This document shows, in pieces, positions 33,611-42,164 of a DNA stretch of 64,000 nucleotides. Origin of the DNA: Sporichthya polymorpha DSM 43042. GTDB taxonomy: Bacteria > Actinomycetota > Actinomycetes > Sporichthyales > Sporichthyaceae. The stretch spans positions 1,460,907-1,524,906 of the forward strand of contig NZ_KB913029.1 of assembly GCF_000384115.1 (NCBI RefSeq), given 5' to 3'. Every line of letters starts with the position of its first letter. The first letter of the stretch is position 1. A program made the translations under genes and the position numbers. The notes below the pieces were generated by a model. The model searched no databases and was not told where the DNA came from. It saw only the letters and a program-made list of their open reading frames with translations.

Positions 33611-35368
33611 ATGACCTCGCTCCTGGACCGCCGGAACGTCCTCACCCTGGCGGCCCTGGTCGCCGCCTCGGGCGTCGTCGGAGTCGCCGAGGCCGACGGC
33701 GCCGAGGCGGCCACCACGGCCACGACGTCTCAGGCCAAGCGCAAGACCAAGAAGAAGCTGACGCCGAAGCAGCTCCGCGCCCGCCGACGCCGCCAGGCCC
33801 GCAAACGCGCCGCCGAGAAGGCCAGGAAGAAGAAGAAGCCCGCGCCCGCACCGGCCCCGAAGCCGACGCCGACACCGACGCCGACGCCGACCCCGGCCCC
33901 CAGCCCGAGCCCGTCCCCCAGCCCGCTGCCGGCGACGGATGCGTTCACCCTCCACCTGCTCCGGCGGGCGACGTTCGGGATCACGCCCGAGCTGCTGACG
34001 GACGTCACGAAGGCGGGCGGGGCCCAGGGCTGGCTCGACCAGCAACTGAACCCGAGCGGGCTGGCGGACGTCCCCGCTGCCGTCCTCGGCCGCTGGCCGC
34101 TGCACGCCGCGGACCCGCCCGTCGTCCACGCCGCCGGCGACTTCGGCCACTGGAAGTCGATGGAGGACCTCGTCCGCGCGACCGTGGCGCGCCAGCTCTG
34201 GTCGAAGCGTCAGCTGTTCGAGGTGATGGTCGACTTCTGGTCGAACCACCTCAACATCACGTGCCCGAGCAGCGAGGTCTGGTCGACCAAGGCCTGGGAC
34301 GACAGGAACGTCATCCGCAAGCACGCCCTCGGGAGGTTCGAGGACATGCTCACCGCCTCGATGACCTCCCCCGCGATGCTGCTGTACCTGGACAACGCCA
34401 CCTCGCGCGGCGCCGCCCCGAACGAGAACTACGCCCGCGAGCTCCTCGAGCTGCACACCGTCGGGGTCGACGCCGGCTACGGCCGCGCCGACATCCTCGG
34501 CGCCGCGCGAGCCCTGAGCGGCTTGACGGTCTGGGACCCGTGGAACGGCGGCAACGCCACCAACGTCGGGACGTTCCGCTACAACGCGAACTGGCACTAC
34601 GTCGGCAAGGTGACGGTGCTGGGCTGGTCGCACGCGAACGCGACCAAGAACGACGGGCCCGCCGCCGCGGCGTCGCTCGCCACCTACCTCGCGCGGCACC
34701 CCGCGACCGCGGAGCGGATCGCCGCCAAACTCGCCGTCCGGTTCGTGTCCGACACCCCGCCTGCGGCGCTGGTCGAGCGTCTGGCCCGGGTCTACCTCGA
34801 CAACAACACGGCGATCGTCCCCGTCCTGCGGGCACTGTTCGCCTCCGCGGAGTTCGCCGCCGCGGCGGGCAAGAAGGTGCGCCGGCCGCTCGAGGACCTG
34901 ATCGCCGCCTGGCGTGCGGTCGGCGTGCAGCCGAACCCGCTCGACACGAATCCCGACGGCGCGGTCGCCGGGATGCGCTGGATGCTCATGCTGCTCGGCC
35001 ACGCGCCGCTCGGCTGGGCACCGCCGAACGGCTACCCCGACGTGGCCTCGGCGTGGGGCGGCGCCGGACGGACGCTGAACCGCTGGAACGCGCACATCGC
35101 GACCACCCAGCAGTGGTGGCCCGAGGGCGTGAAGTGGCCCGACCTCGCCGACCACCTCCTCGACGGCAAGACCCCCGCGACCCGGGGCGCGCTCATCGAC
35201 ACGTTGATCGCGCGACTGCTTCCGGGGATCTCGGTCTCCACCGCCCACCGCAACGCGATGCTCGCCTTCCTCGGCGCGGACGGCCGGATCCGCGACGGCG
35301 ACACCACGTGGCTCTTCCCCGTCCTCGTCGCCGTCGTCCTCGACAGCCCGTACTGGAGCATCCGATGA
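33611..35368 (+). CDS. DUF1800 family protein, Tat-exported
   Basis: The 585-residue protein begins with a twin-arginine-like signal (DRRNVLTLAALVAASG), a Lys/Arg-rich stretch, and a Pro-Thr/Pro-Ser linker at about residues 83-108. The DUF1800 domain follows (FTLHLLRRATFGITPELL, WLDQQLNPS, FWSNHLNI, NENYARELLELHTVGVD, ARALSGLTVW). The family nearly always travels with a DUF1501 partner, as here through an ATGA overlap. The role is unknown; an extracytoplasmic enzyme or assembly pair is assumed. The start has GGAG about 5 bases upstream. Confidence 0.87.
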   Translation: MTSLLDRRNVLTLAALVAASGVVGVAEADGAEAATTATTSQAKRKTKKKLTPKQLRARRRRQARKRAAEKARKKKKPAPAPAPKPTPTPTPTPTPAPSPSPSPSPLPATDAFTLHLLRRATFGITPELLTDVTKAGGAQGWLDQQLNPSGLADVPAAVLGRWPLHAADPPVVHAAGDFGHWKSMEDLVRATVARQLWSKRQLFEVMVDFWSNHLNITCPSSEVWSTKAWDDRNVIRKHALGRFEDMLTASMTSPAMLLYLDNATSRGAAPNENYARELLELHTVGVDAGYGRADILGAARALSGLTVWDPWNGGNATNVGTFRYNANWHYVGKVTVLGWSHANATKNDGPAAAASLATYLARHPATAERIAAKLAVRFVSDTPPAALVERLARVYLDNNTAIVPVLRALFASAEFAAAAGKKVRRPLEDLIAAWRAVGVQPNPLDTNPDGAVAGMRWMLMLLGHAPLGWAPPNGYPDVASAWGGAGRTLNRWNAHIATTQQWWPEGVKWPDLADHLLDGKTPATRGALIDTLIARLLPGISVSTAHRNAMLAFLGADGRIRDGDTTWLFPVLVAVVLDSPYWSIR

Positions 35369-36648
35369 CCCGTCAGATCCCGTCACAGAACGACGGCTGC
35401 CCGGAGTGCGCCGAGGTCGGCACGCTGAACCGACGCCGCTTCCTCCAGGCGCTCGGCGTCACCGGCGCGGCCGTCGCGGCGACCCCGGTGCTCTCCGCCC
35501 GCGCGGCCTACGCCGCCGGCGCGTACTCCGGGCCGATCCTGCTCGTGATCTCGCTGCGCGGCGGCATGGACGGGCTCAGCCTCGTGCCGCCGGTCGGAGA
35601 CCCGGACTACGCCCGCAAGCGGCCGAACATCGCAATCCCCACCTCGACCGCGATCCCGACCGGCAACCCGACGTTCGGCCTGCACCCCGCGCTCGCACCC
35701 CTTCAGCCGTTGTGGAACGACGGCCGCCTGGCGTTCGTCCATGCCGTCGGGTCGCCGGACGCGAGCCGCAGCCACTTCTCCGCCACCGACGAACTCGAGC
35801 GCGCCGCACCGGGCACGAGCATCCGCACCGGCTGGCTCGACCGCGTCCTCGGCGTCGCGGGGACCGGGACCACCTTCGAGGCCGTCGCGCTCGGGACCGG
35901 GGGCGTGCCGCGCCTGATGTCGGGGCCGAACGAGGCGCTCGGCCTGGCGTCGCTGGCGACGTTCAAGCTGCAGAGCCTCGACTGGGTCGGGCCGCGTCTG
36001 ACCACCGCCCTGCGCACGCTGCACGACAACGCGACCCTGCCGCACGCTGCCGCGGCCACCGCGACCCTCGACGCGCTCGACACGGCGGCGTCGGTCGTCA
36101 CCAACCACGCCGGTCCGCGCAACGGCGCCGTGTATCCGAAGAACAGCTCACTCGGTGCCGCGCTCGCGGACGCCGCCGCGCTCATCCGCGCGAACGTCGG
36201 GTTGCAGGCGCTCGCCGTCGACGTCGGCGACTGGGACATGCACAGCGGTCTCGGCAACCGCGGCGAGGGCGCGTTCGCCGTCAAGGCCGGGGACATCGCC
36301 GCCAGCCTGGCGGCGTTCGCCACCGACCTCGGCGAGTCCTTCAACCGCGTCACGGTCGTGACGCTGAGCGAGTTCGGTCGCCGGGTTCAGGAGAACGGCA
36401 GCGGCGGCGTCGACCACGGCTACGGCAACGCCGTGCTGCTCGCCGGTGGCGGCCTGGTGGGCACCAAGGTGCACGGCACCTGGCCCACTCTGGCCGACGC
36501 CAAACTCGACCACGGCGACCTCGCCGGGACCACGGACTTCCGCAACGTCCTCGGCGAGTACCTCGTCAAGCGGGCCGGTCTGACGACCAGTCAGCTCGGG
36601 ACGGTGTTCCCCGGCGTTACGCCGTCGTTCGTGGGCGCCTTCCGCTGA
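35365..36648 (+). CDS. DUF1501 family protein, Tat-exported
   Basis: The 427-residue protein has a twin-arginine signal (NRRRFLQALG at about 22-31) and the DUF1501 fold, which is related to sulfatases and alkaline phosphatases: LVISLRGGMDGLSLVPP near the N-terminus, AVGSPDASRSHFSATDELE in the middle, and VTLSEFGRRVQENGSGGVDHGYGNAVLL at the C-terminus. Asp and His residues in these motifs may bind metal. It is translated together with the DUF1800 gene. An N-terminal CPEC pair before the Tat motif is unusual. Confidence 0.87.
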   Translation: MTRQIPSQNDGCPECAEVGTLNRRRFLQALGVTGAAVAATPVLSARAAYAAGAYSGPILLVISLRGGMDGLSLVPPVGDPDYARKRPNIAIPTSTAIPTGNPTFGLHPALAPLQPLWNDGRLAFVHAVGSPDASRSHFSATDELERAAPGTSIRTGWLDRVLGVAGTGTTFEAVALGTGGVPRLMSGPNEALGLASLATFKLQSLDWVGPRLTTALRTLHDNATLPHAAAATATLDALDTAASVVTNHAGPRNGAVYPKNSSLGAALADAAALIRANVGLQALAVDVGDWDMHSGLGNRGEGAFAVKAGDIAASLAAFATDLGESFNRVTVVTLSEFGRRVQENGSGGVDHGYGNAVLLAGGGLVGTKVHGTWPTLADAKLDHGDLAGTTDFRNVLGEYLVKRAGLTTSQLGTVFPGVTPSFVGAFR

Positions 36649-36657
36649 CAGGCCGGT

Positions 36658-37749
36658 TCAGCTCTCGGTCGGCTCCGGCGAAGCGGTCTCGACCTCCTCC
36701 GCGGGTTCCGGAGTCGCCGCGGGCGGGGTGCCGTACTCGCCGGAGAGCGTGAACTCCTTGCCGGCGAACGCGGATTCGAGCCCGGTGATCGTGCCGAACA
36801 GGGCCTCGACGACTTCGAGCGCCCAGATGTCCCGAGGGACACGGAAGAACTGGCCGTTGCGCACCGCGTAGGTGTTCGCGAGCAGCCGCTCGGTGGTGGC
36901 GTCCATCTCCTCGCCCTCGGGGAGGCCGAAGAAGAGAACGTCGGCGTCGTAGGAGGCGAGGTTCTCCCGGCTGACCTGGAAGTACTCCTCGGTGATCGAA
37001 CGCGTCGTCGAGGACGGCACCATCCCGAGGTCCTTGAGCACGACCGGGCCCGGGCTGTAGTCGCTCCGGACGACGTAGCACTCCTCCGGGCCGTAGCTCT
37101 CCATGTAGGTGTAACCGGCGCCCACCAGGCCGGCCGCGGCGCCCGCCTTGAGCGCGGCGAGCTTGTCGCGGTACTCGCCGAGGCGCCGATCCATCGCCTC
37201 CTCGACGCCGACGACCCGGGCGAGGTCGCGCTGGCGCTGGAACGGCGGGCGCGCGCCCTGGACGAGGTCGATGATCACCGTCGGCGCGATCGAGGAGAGC
37301 TTGTCGTAGACCGGGTCGGCCTCGTAGGGCAGGCCGAGGATCAGGTCCGGCTTCGCCGCGGCGATCGCCTCCAGGTCGGGCTGGTCGTGCGTGCCGATGT
37401 CGAGCAGCGTCGACCAGACCGGCGGGACCGTCCCGAGCGGTCGGATCGCCTGCGCGGGGTCGGCCGTGTCGCGGACCGTCGCCGCGATCAGCTTGTCGAA
37501 CCCGAGGCTCGCGACGGCGTAGCCGACCAGCTGGTCGTGCAGCGCCACCACCCGGGTCGGGTTCAGCGGGATCTCGACGGGGCCGTGGGAGCTGTCGACC
37601 GTTCGCGTCGTGGGCGCGGACGGCGTCGGCTGCGCCTCGGGGTCGTCATCGTCGGCGCACGCGGTCAGCATCCCGGCGGCGACGAGCATCGAGAGGAACT
37701 GACGGCGCGTCGCCTCGTCGGTGATCTCCAGCAGGGTCGCGGTCGGCAT
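36658..37749 (-). CDS. Iron-siderophore ABC transporter substrate-binding lipoprotein
   Basis: A 363-residue FecB/FepB-like binding protein. The N-terminus combines a twin-arginine motif (TRRQFLSMLVAAG) with a lipobox (LTAC), so it is probably a Tat-exported lipoprotein. The binding domain shows PTRVVALHDQLVGYAVASLG, IGTHDQPDLEAIAAAKPDLILG and the second lobe VVLKDLGM. An IdeR/DtxR-like box 22 bases upstream indicates iron control. No permease or ATPase gene is next to it, so it must share a transporter encoded elsewhere. ATG 37749 is chosen over GTG 37755 on ribosome-site spacing. Confidence 0.87.
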   Translation of the reverse strand: MPTATLLEITDEATRRQFLSMLVAAGMLTACADDDDPEAQPTPSAPTTRTVDSSHGPVEIPLNPTRVVALHDQLVGYAVASLGFDKLIAATVRDTADPAQAIRPLGTVPPVWSTLLDIGTHDQPDLEAIAAAKPDLILGLPYEADPVYDKLSSIAPTVIIDLVQGARPPFQRQRDLARVVGVEEAMDRRLGEYRDKLAALKAGAAAGLVGAGYTYMESYGPEECYVVRSDYSPGPVVLKDLGMVPSSTTRSITEEYFQVSRENLASYDADVLFFGLPEGEEMDATTERLLANTYAVRNGQFFRVPRDIWALEVVEALFGTITGLESAFAGKEFTLSGEYGTPPAATPEPAEEVETASPEPTES

Positions 37750-37770
37750 GTCCACTCCAGGGTCCGCGGA

Positions 37771-37789
37771 TCAGGTTAGGCAACCCTAA
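37771..37789. promoter_or_regulatory. IdeR/DtxR iron box
   Basis: TCAGGTTAGGCAACCCTAA matches 16 of 19 positions of the actinobacterial iron box TTAGGTTAGGCTAACCTAA. It lies just before the siderophore-binding lipoprotein gene, where Fe-loaded IdeR would repress transcription. Confidence 0.75.
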
Positions 37790-37815
37790 CGAACCGGCCG
37801 ACCGGCGCGCCGGAT

Positions 37816-38973
37816 TCAGCGCAGGCCGTACGTGGAGGCGATGATCTCGCGCTGGATCTCGTTGGTCCCGGCGTAGATCGTCGGGGAGATCGCGTCGCGC
37901 AGGTGACGCTCCATCTCGTACTCGGTGGCGTACCCGTAACCGCCCATGAGCTGGACGCCCTCGAGCGCGAGCGCCTTCGCCGTCTCGGTCACCTTCACCT
38001 TGGCCATCGAGGTGAGGCGGACGAGGTCCTGCGGGTCGCCCAGGTTGTGGTGGGCCCGGTAGACGGTGTCGTAGGCGAGGCTGCGGGCGGCCTCGAGTTC
38101 CAGCGCCATCGTCGCGATCCGGTGCCGGACGGCCTGGAACGTCCCGATCTTCTGACCGAACTGGGCCCGGACGGTGACGTAGGCGAGCAGGTCGTCGAAC
38201 GTCCGCTGCGCCATGCCGATCCCCTGCGCCGCGCACACCAGACGCTCGCCGTTGAGGCCGGCCATCAGCTGGTTCCAGGCCCCGCCGCGCTCCCCGACCA
38301 GCGCCTCGTCGGCGACGAAGACGTCGGTGAAGAAGATGTCGTTGACCTCCTTGCCGCCCATCGTCGAGATCGGCCGGACCTCCACGCCCGGCGCGTTCGC
38401 CGGCACCTCGAGCATCGACAGCCCCGTGCGCGGGTTGTCGCCGCGCTCGGTCCGGACGGTCACGAGGATGACGTCGGCGAAGTGCGCGTCCGAGCACCAC
38501 GTCTTCTGCCCGTTGATCACGTAGCCGCCGTCGACGGGCTCGGCCTTGCACGCGATCCCGGACAGATCCGATCCCGCGCCCGGCTCGGAGATGCTGATCG
38601 AGTAGAGCGTGCCCTCGGTGATCGCGCTCAGAACCCGCTTGCGCTGCGCGTCGCTCCCGAACCGCTTGAAGATCCCCGCGCACGTGTGCGAGGTCCCCGC
38701 CCCGTGTACGGGGGCCATCCCGTACCAGAGCTCCTCGAAGAACAGGAACTGCTCGATCAGCCCACCCCCGCTCCCCCCGAACTCCTCCGGCAGCGAGACG
38801 CCGAGATACCCGGTCGCCGCGAGCTTGCGGTACAGGTCCGGGCTGTGGGACTCCAGCCCGTTCTGGGTGTAGGCGTCCCGCTGCTCCTTCGTCCCCACCT
38901 CGCGGCGGCAGAACGCCCGCACCGCCTCGGCGAAGTCCTCCTGCTCGGAGGTGAACCGCCAGGACTTCGCCAC
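37816..38973 (-). CDS. Acyl-CoA dehydrogenase
   Basis: The 385-residue flavoenzyme has the acyl-CoA dehydrogenase signatures: SISISEPGAGSDLSGI and INGQKTWCSDA in the beta domain, RAQFGQKIGTFQAVRHRIA in the C-terminal helices, and MGGYGYATEYEMERHLRDA with IYAGTNEIQREII near the end; the Glu/Gly of that last region is where the catalytic base lies in many members. It oxidises acyl-CoA to enoyl-CoA. The GTG start has GAGGAG 6 bases upstream. A dyad at 38991-39005 lies at its promoter. Confidence 0.9.
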   Translation of the reverse strand: MAKSWRFTSEQEDFAEAVRAFCRREVGTKEQRDAYTQNGLESHSPDLYRKLAATGYLGVSLPEEFGGSGGGLIEQFLFFEELWYGMAPVHGAGTSHTCAGIFKRFGSDAQRKRVLSAITEGTLYSISISEPGAGSDLSGIACKAEPVDGGYVINGQKTWCSDAHFADVILVTVRTERGDNPRTGLSMLEVPANAPGVEVRPISTMGGKEVNDIFFTDVFVADEALVGERGGAWNQLMAGLNGERLVCAAQGIGMAQRTFDDLLAYVTVRAQFGQKIGTFQAVRHRIATMALELEAARSLAYDTVYRAHHNLGDPQDLVRLTSMAKVKVTETAKALALEGVQLMGGYGYATEYEMERHLRDAISPTIYAGTNEIQREIIASTYGLR

Positions 38974-38990
38974 GCCCGCTCCTCGGATAA

Positions 38991-39005
38991 AGATACGCAG
39001 TATCT
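38991..39005. promoter_or_regulatory. Operator-like dyad upstream of the acyl-CoA dehydrogenase
   Basis: AGATAC-GCA-GTATCT is a perfect 6-base inverted repeat around three bases, 17 bases before the start codon. It lies in an AT-rich patch that is otherwise rare here, and could be the site of a TetR-type fatty-acid regulator. Confidence 0.6.
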
Positions 39006-39068
39006 CAATATTCGCGGCCGGGCCCGGCGGTGTCAATCGGGACGCCCTCCTCCCCGCCCCGGCGTCCC

Positions 39069-39168
39069 GTGCCCATCTCCACCGCGTGCGCAGATAAGCA
39101 CCACCCCGAGGCCGCTCCCCCGTGCCGACCTCCACCGAATGCGCAGATAAGCACCACCCGAGGCCGCC
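39069..39168. repeat. Two direct repeats of about 48 bases
   Basis: 39069-39116 and 39122-39168 are nearly identical, with a 53-base period; the shared core is TGCGCAGATAAGCACCACC. They fill the gap between the GNAT gene and the acyl-CoA dehydrogenase promoter and encode no credible protein. On the minus strand the core carries TTATCT, a possible -10 box. Confidence 0.7.
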
Positions 39169-39177
39169 GAGCGGACC

Positions 39178-39681
39178 TCACACCCCGAACGGGGCGGCGT
39201 AGCGGACGAGGCCGGCGGGGAGGGGGGTGCCGTCGAGGCTGCGGGCCATCAGGGCCTCGTCGGGGACCTCGATGCTCAGCCGGATCCCCGCGACCGAGGC
39301 GCGGTCGAATCCGAAGCGGGGGTAGTACTCCGGGTGGCCGAGGACGACGACGAACCGCTCGCCGCGGGCGGTGGCGGCGGCGAGAGCGGCCCGGACCGCG
39401 GCGCCGCCGGCCCCGGTGCGTTGGAACTCCGGCAGGACGGCGCAGGGGCCGAGGCACAGAGCCGGGACGTCATCGATGTGACACCGCGTCAGCAACGCCT
39501 GGCCGACCGGGGTTCCGCTCGCGTCGAGGGCGAGCAGCGACAGCCCGTCGAGCCAGGCCGGGTCGGCGCGGAGGGCCTCCACGAGGTCCGCCTCGTCCGG
39601 ACGCTCGAACGCGGCGAGGTTGATCCGGCGGACCGCGTCGACATCGCCCGCCGTCTCAGGCCGGGTGACCCAGTCGTTCAC
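39178..39681 (-). CDS. GNAT family N-acetyltransferase
   Basis: A 167-residue YhbS-like acetyltransferase: the acetyl-CoA-binding strand and loop are LGPCAVLPEFQRTGAGGAAVRAAL, followed by VVLGHPEYYPRFGF, a signature of this subgroup. The GTG start overlaps the stop of the upstream efflux gene (GTGA), so the two are coupled. It may modify the same class of compound that the pump exports, which is a guess from position. Confidence 0.87.
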   Translation of the reverse strand: MNDWVTRPETAGDVDAVRRINLAAFERPDEADLVEALRADPAWLDGLSLLALDASGTPVGQALLTRCHIDDVPALCLGPCAVLPEFQRTGAGGAAVRAALAAATARGERFVVVLGHPEYYPRFGFDRASVAGIRLSIEVPDEALMARSLDGTPLPAGLVRYAAPFGV

Positions 39682-41204
39682 GTGGCGTCCGCGTCCGTCG
39701 TCTCCGCGGACCGCTGCCGACCGGGCGCCGCGAGGGCGACGGCGGCGGCGCAGACGACGGTGACGATCGCGCAGGCGAGCATCGCGCCGTGGAGCCCGCT
39801 GAGGAACGCGGTCTGCGCCTCGGCCACCGCCGGAGCAGCCGCGGGGCCGAGCTCCGCGCCGACCTGCAGCGCACCGGCCAGCGACGCCTCCGCCGCCTCC
39901 CGCGCCGGCGGCGGCAGCGCCTCGACGGCCGGACCGAGCTCCCGGTTGTACCCGGTCGCGAGCAGCGATCCGGCGACCGCGATCCCGATCGCGGCGCCGA
40001 CCTCACGCACGGCGTCGTTGACCGCGCTCGCGACACCCTGCTTCGCGGCGGGGACGCTGCGCAGGATCGCGACCGTCGCGGGGGTGACGCACAGGCCGAG
40101 CGTCGCGCCGATCGACAGCAGCCCGGTCTGGAACAGGACGGTGTCGCCCTTCTCCAGTTGGGTCAGCAGCAGGAACCCGATCGTCAACGGCACGAAGCCC
40201 AGCGCCGAGACCACGCGGAGCCCGAACCGCTCGACGAGCGGCGGGCCGGCGAGCGCGAACGGCAGGATCGTGAGCGCGGCCGGCAGCAGCATCAGGCCGG
40301 CGTTCAACGGCGAGCGCCCCTCGATCAGCTGCAGGTACTGCACGACGAGGAAGAAGAACCCGAACAGCATCGCGAACTGGACGACGAGCGAGACACTGCC
40401 GGCCAGCACGCGGCGGGAACGGAAGATCCGGATGTCGAGCAGCGGATGCGCGCGACGCACCTGGCTGACGCCGAACAGCACGGCGCAGGCGACGCCACTC
40501 GCGACGCAGCCGAGGAACACCGCCGAGTCCCAGCCGTGGCTGGGGGCCTCGTTGATGCCGAACACCACGAGACCGATGGCTGCGGCGCTCGTGACCGCGC
40601 CGAAGCTGTCGAAGCGATGGCGCTCGTCGTCGCGGGACTCCTCGATCAGCGGACCGGCGAGCGTCGTGAGCAGCGCAGCCGCCGCGGAGACGTAGAGGAT
40701 CGCCGGCCAGTCCGCGAACTCCAGGATCAGCCCGCCGAACGCGAGGCCGAGCGCGCCGCCGAGCGTCGCGGTCGTGACCCACACCGCGACCGCGCGTTCC
40801 TGCGCGGCGCCGCGCATCGTGGTCGTGATCAGCGACAGCGTCGCCGGCATCACCAGCGCCGCACCCACACCGGCGAGGGCGCGGGAGGCGATCAGGACGT
40901 CGGGGTTCTCGCCGAGCGGGCCGAGCAGGCACGCGAGCGAGAAGACGACCAGGCCCGCCATCAACGCGCGGCGCCGGCCGTAGCGGTCGCCGAGCGCCCC
41001 GCAGGGCAGCAGCAGGCCCGCGAAGACAACCGTGTAGGAGTCGATGACCCACGTCAGCTGGCCCTGCGTCGCGCCCGTCGCCCGGCCGATCTCGGGCAGC
41101 GCCGTGTTCAACGAGGTCATCGAGCCCATGACCATCGCGAGGGCGCCACAGATCACCGCCAGCCCGACGATCGGGCTGCGGGGCCGGAAGTCAGCGCGGT
41201 GCAT
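39678..41204 (-). CDS. MFS multidrug efflux transporter, DHA2 (EmrB/QacA) family
   Basis: A 508-residue, 14-helix transporter. The DHA2 pattern LTWVIDSYTVVFAGLLLPCGALGDRYGRRRAL contains motif D1 and motif A, and a long extracellular loop near the C-terminus is present (REAAEASLAGALQVGAELGP). It would extrude drugs or metabolites with protons. The start at ATG 41204 (MHRADFRPRSP) is the most plausible of several in-frame codons. It is followed by the coupled GNAT gene. No adjacent regulator is visible. Confidence 0.88.
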   Translation of the reverse strand: MHRADFRPRSPIVGLAVICGALAMVMGSMTSLNTALPEIGRATGATQGQLTWVIDSYTVVFAGLLLPCGALGDRYGRRRALMAGLVVFSLACLLGPLGENPDVLIASRALAGVGAALVMPATLSLITTTMRGAAQERAVAVWVTTATLGGALGLAFGGLILEFADWPAILYVSAAAALLTTLAGPLIEESRDDERHRFDSFGAVTSAAAIGLVVFGINEAPSHGWDSAVFLGCVASGVACAVLFGVSQVRRAHPLLDIRIFRSRRVLAGSVSLVVQFAMLFGFFFLVVQYLQLIEGRSPLNAGLMLLPAALTILPFALAGPPLVERFGLRVVSALGFVPLTIGFLLLTQLEKGDTVLFQTGLLSIGATLGLCVTPATVAILRSVPAAKQGVASAVNDAVREVGAAIGIAVAGSLLATGYNRELGPAVEALPPPAREAAEASLAGALQVGAELGPAAAPAVAEAQTAFLSGLHGAMLACAIVTVVCAAAVALAAPGRQRSAETTDADAT

Positions 41205-41331
41205 GCGCTCAGCCAACACCCGGCCCGGGGCGCACCGCACCGTCACGTTGTTCACAGGTGGGCGGTTCGTCCTCGGCCGAAAGATCGATTCCGCGAGGTC
41301 CGGGTCGCCCGGCGACGGCCCATGTCCCACC

Positions 41332-42144
41332 ATGGACCCCGTGGACACCCCTGCCGAGGCGTCCCGTCGATCCTTCCTGCGCATGGCGGGCGTCGGCGTG
41401 GCCGGAACCGTGGGCGCGGGCGCGCTGGTCGGCACCGCCGTCGGCGCCGAGCGCTACCACGAGGTCTCGTCCGCGCGCCGGCGCGGCGACGGCGCGACGG
41501 TGGCCCAGCTCTCCAGCGCGACCAGCATCAGCGTTCTGTGGCGGGCGCGGACCGACCGCAAGGTCGTCGCGCTGACCTTCGACGACGGCCCCGGCGCGGA
41601 GCACACGGAGCGCCTCCTCGACGACCTGCGCGCCGCGGACGTGCGCGCCACCTTCGCGGTCGTCGGCCGTAACGCCGCCCGGTTCCCCGACCTGATCCGC
41701 CGCCAGCACGACGACGGCCACGAGATCGCCAACCACACCTGGGGTCACACCGACCTGAGCATGCGCGAGTACGACGGCTGCCGCCGCGAGTTGGAGCGCA
41801 CCGACGACCTCGTTGCCGAACTCACCGGCTCGCCGACGGCGGTGATCCGCCCGCCGTGGGGCCGGATCAACGGCAACCTGCTCCAGTACGCCGCCCAGAC
41901 CGGGCAGAAGGTCGTGCTGTGGGACATGCGCCTGCTCGAGGACGAGCTCGACAGCGCCGGCAACACCGCCTACGTCCTCGACCACCTGCGGCCCGGCTCC
42001 GTCGTCCTCGCCCACGACGCCGGCCTGGCCAGGCGCAAGGTCGGGATGGCCGCGATCCCCGACATCCTCGCCGGGGCCAAGGAGCTCGGCTACGAGTTCG
42101 TCAGCGCGAGCGAGATGTTCGCCCTCGACCACGCCGCCCGATAG
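41332..42144 (+). CDS. Polysaccharide deacetylase (NodB domain), Tat-exported
   Basis: The 270-residue protein has a twin-arginine signal (ASRRSFLRMAGVGVAG) and a NodB deacetylase domain: TFDDGPG supplies the catalytic base and first metal ligand, HEIANHTWGH the metal-binding histidines, RPPWGRIN the active-site groove, and VLAHD the last motif. It probably removes acetyl groups from peptidoglycan or another cell-envelope polysaccharide. The start at ATG 41332 gives a proper signal; the ribosome site is weak. Confidence 0.88.
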   Translation: MDPVDTPAEASRRSFLRMAGVGVAGTVGAGALVGTAVGAERYHEVSSARRRGDGATVAQLSSATSISVLWRARTDRKVVALTFDDGPGAEHTERLLDDLRAADVRATFAVVGRNAARFPDLIRRQHDDGHEIANHTWGHTDLSMREYDGCRRELERTDDLVAELTGSPTAVIRPPWGRINGNLLQYAAQTGQKVVLWDMRLLEDELDSAGNTAYVLDHLRPGSVVLAHDAGLARRKVGMAAIPDILAGAKELGYEFVSASEMFALDHAAR

Positions 42145-42164
42145 GGGGCCTACGCTCGGGTTCC

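Noticed and set aside
33562-35364. An open frame that would extend the DUF1501 protein upstream
   Set aside because: It overlaps the DUF1800 gene in another frame and has no sensible composition; ATG 35365 gives a proper Tat signal.
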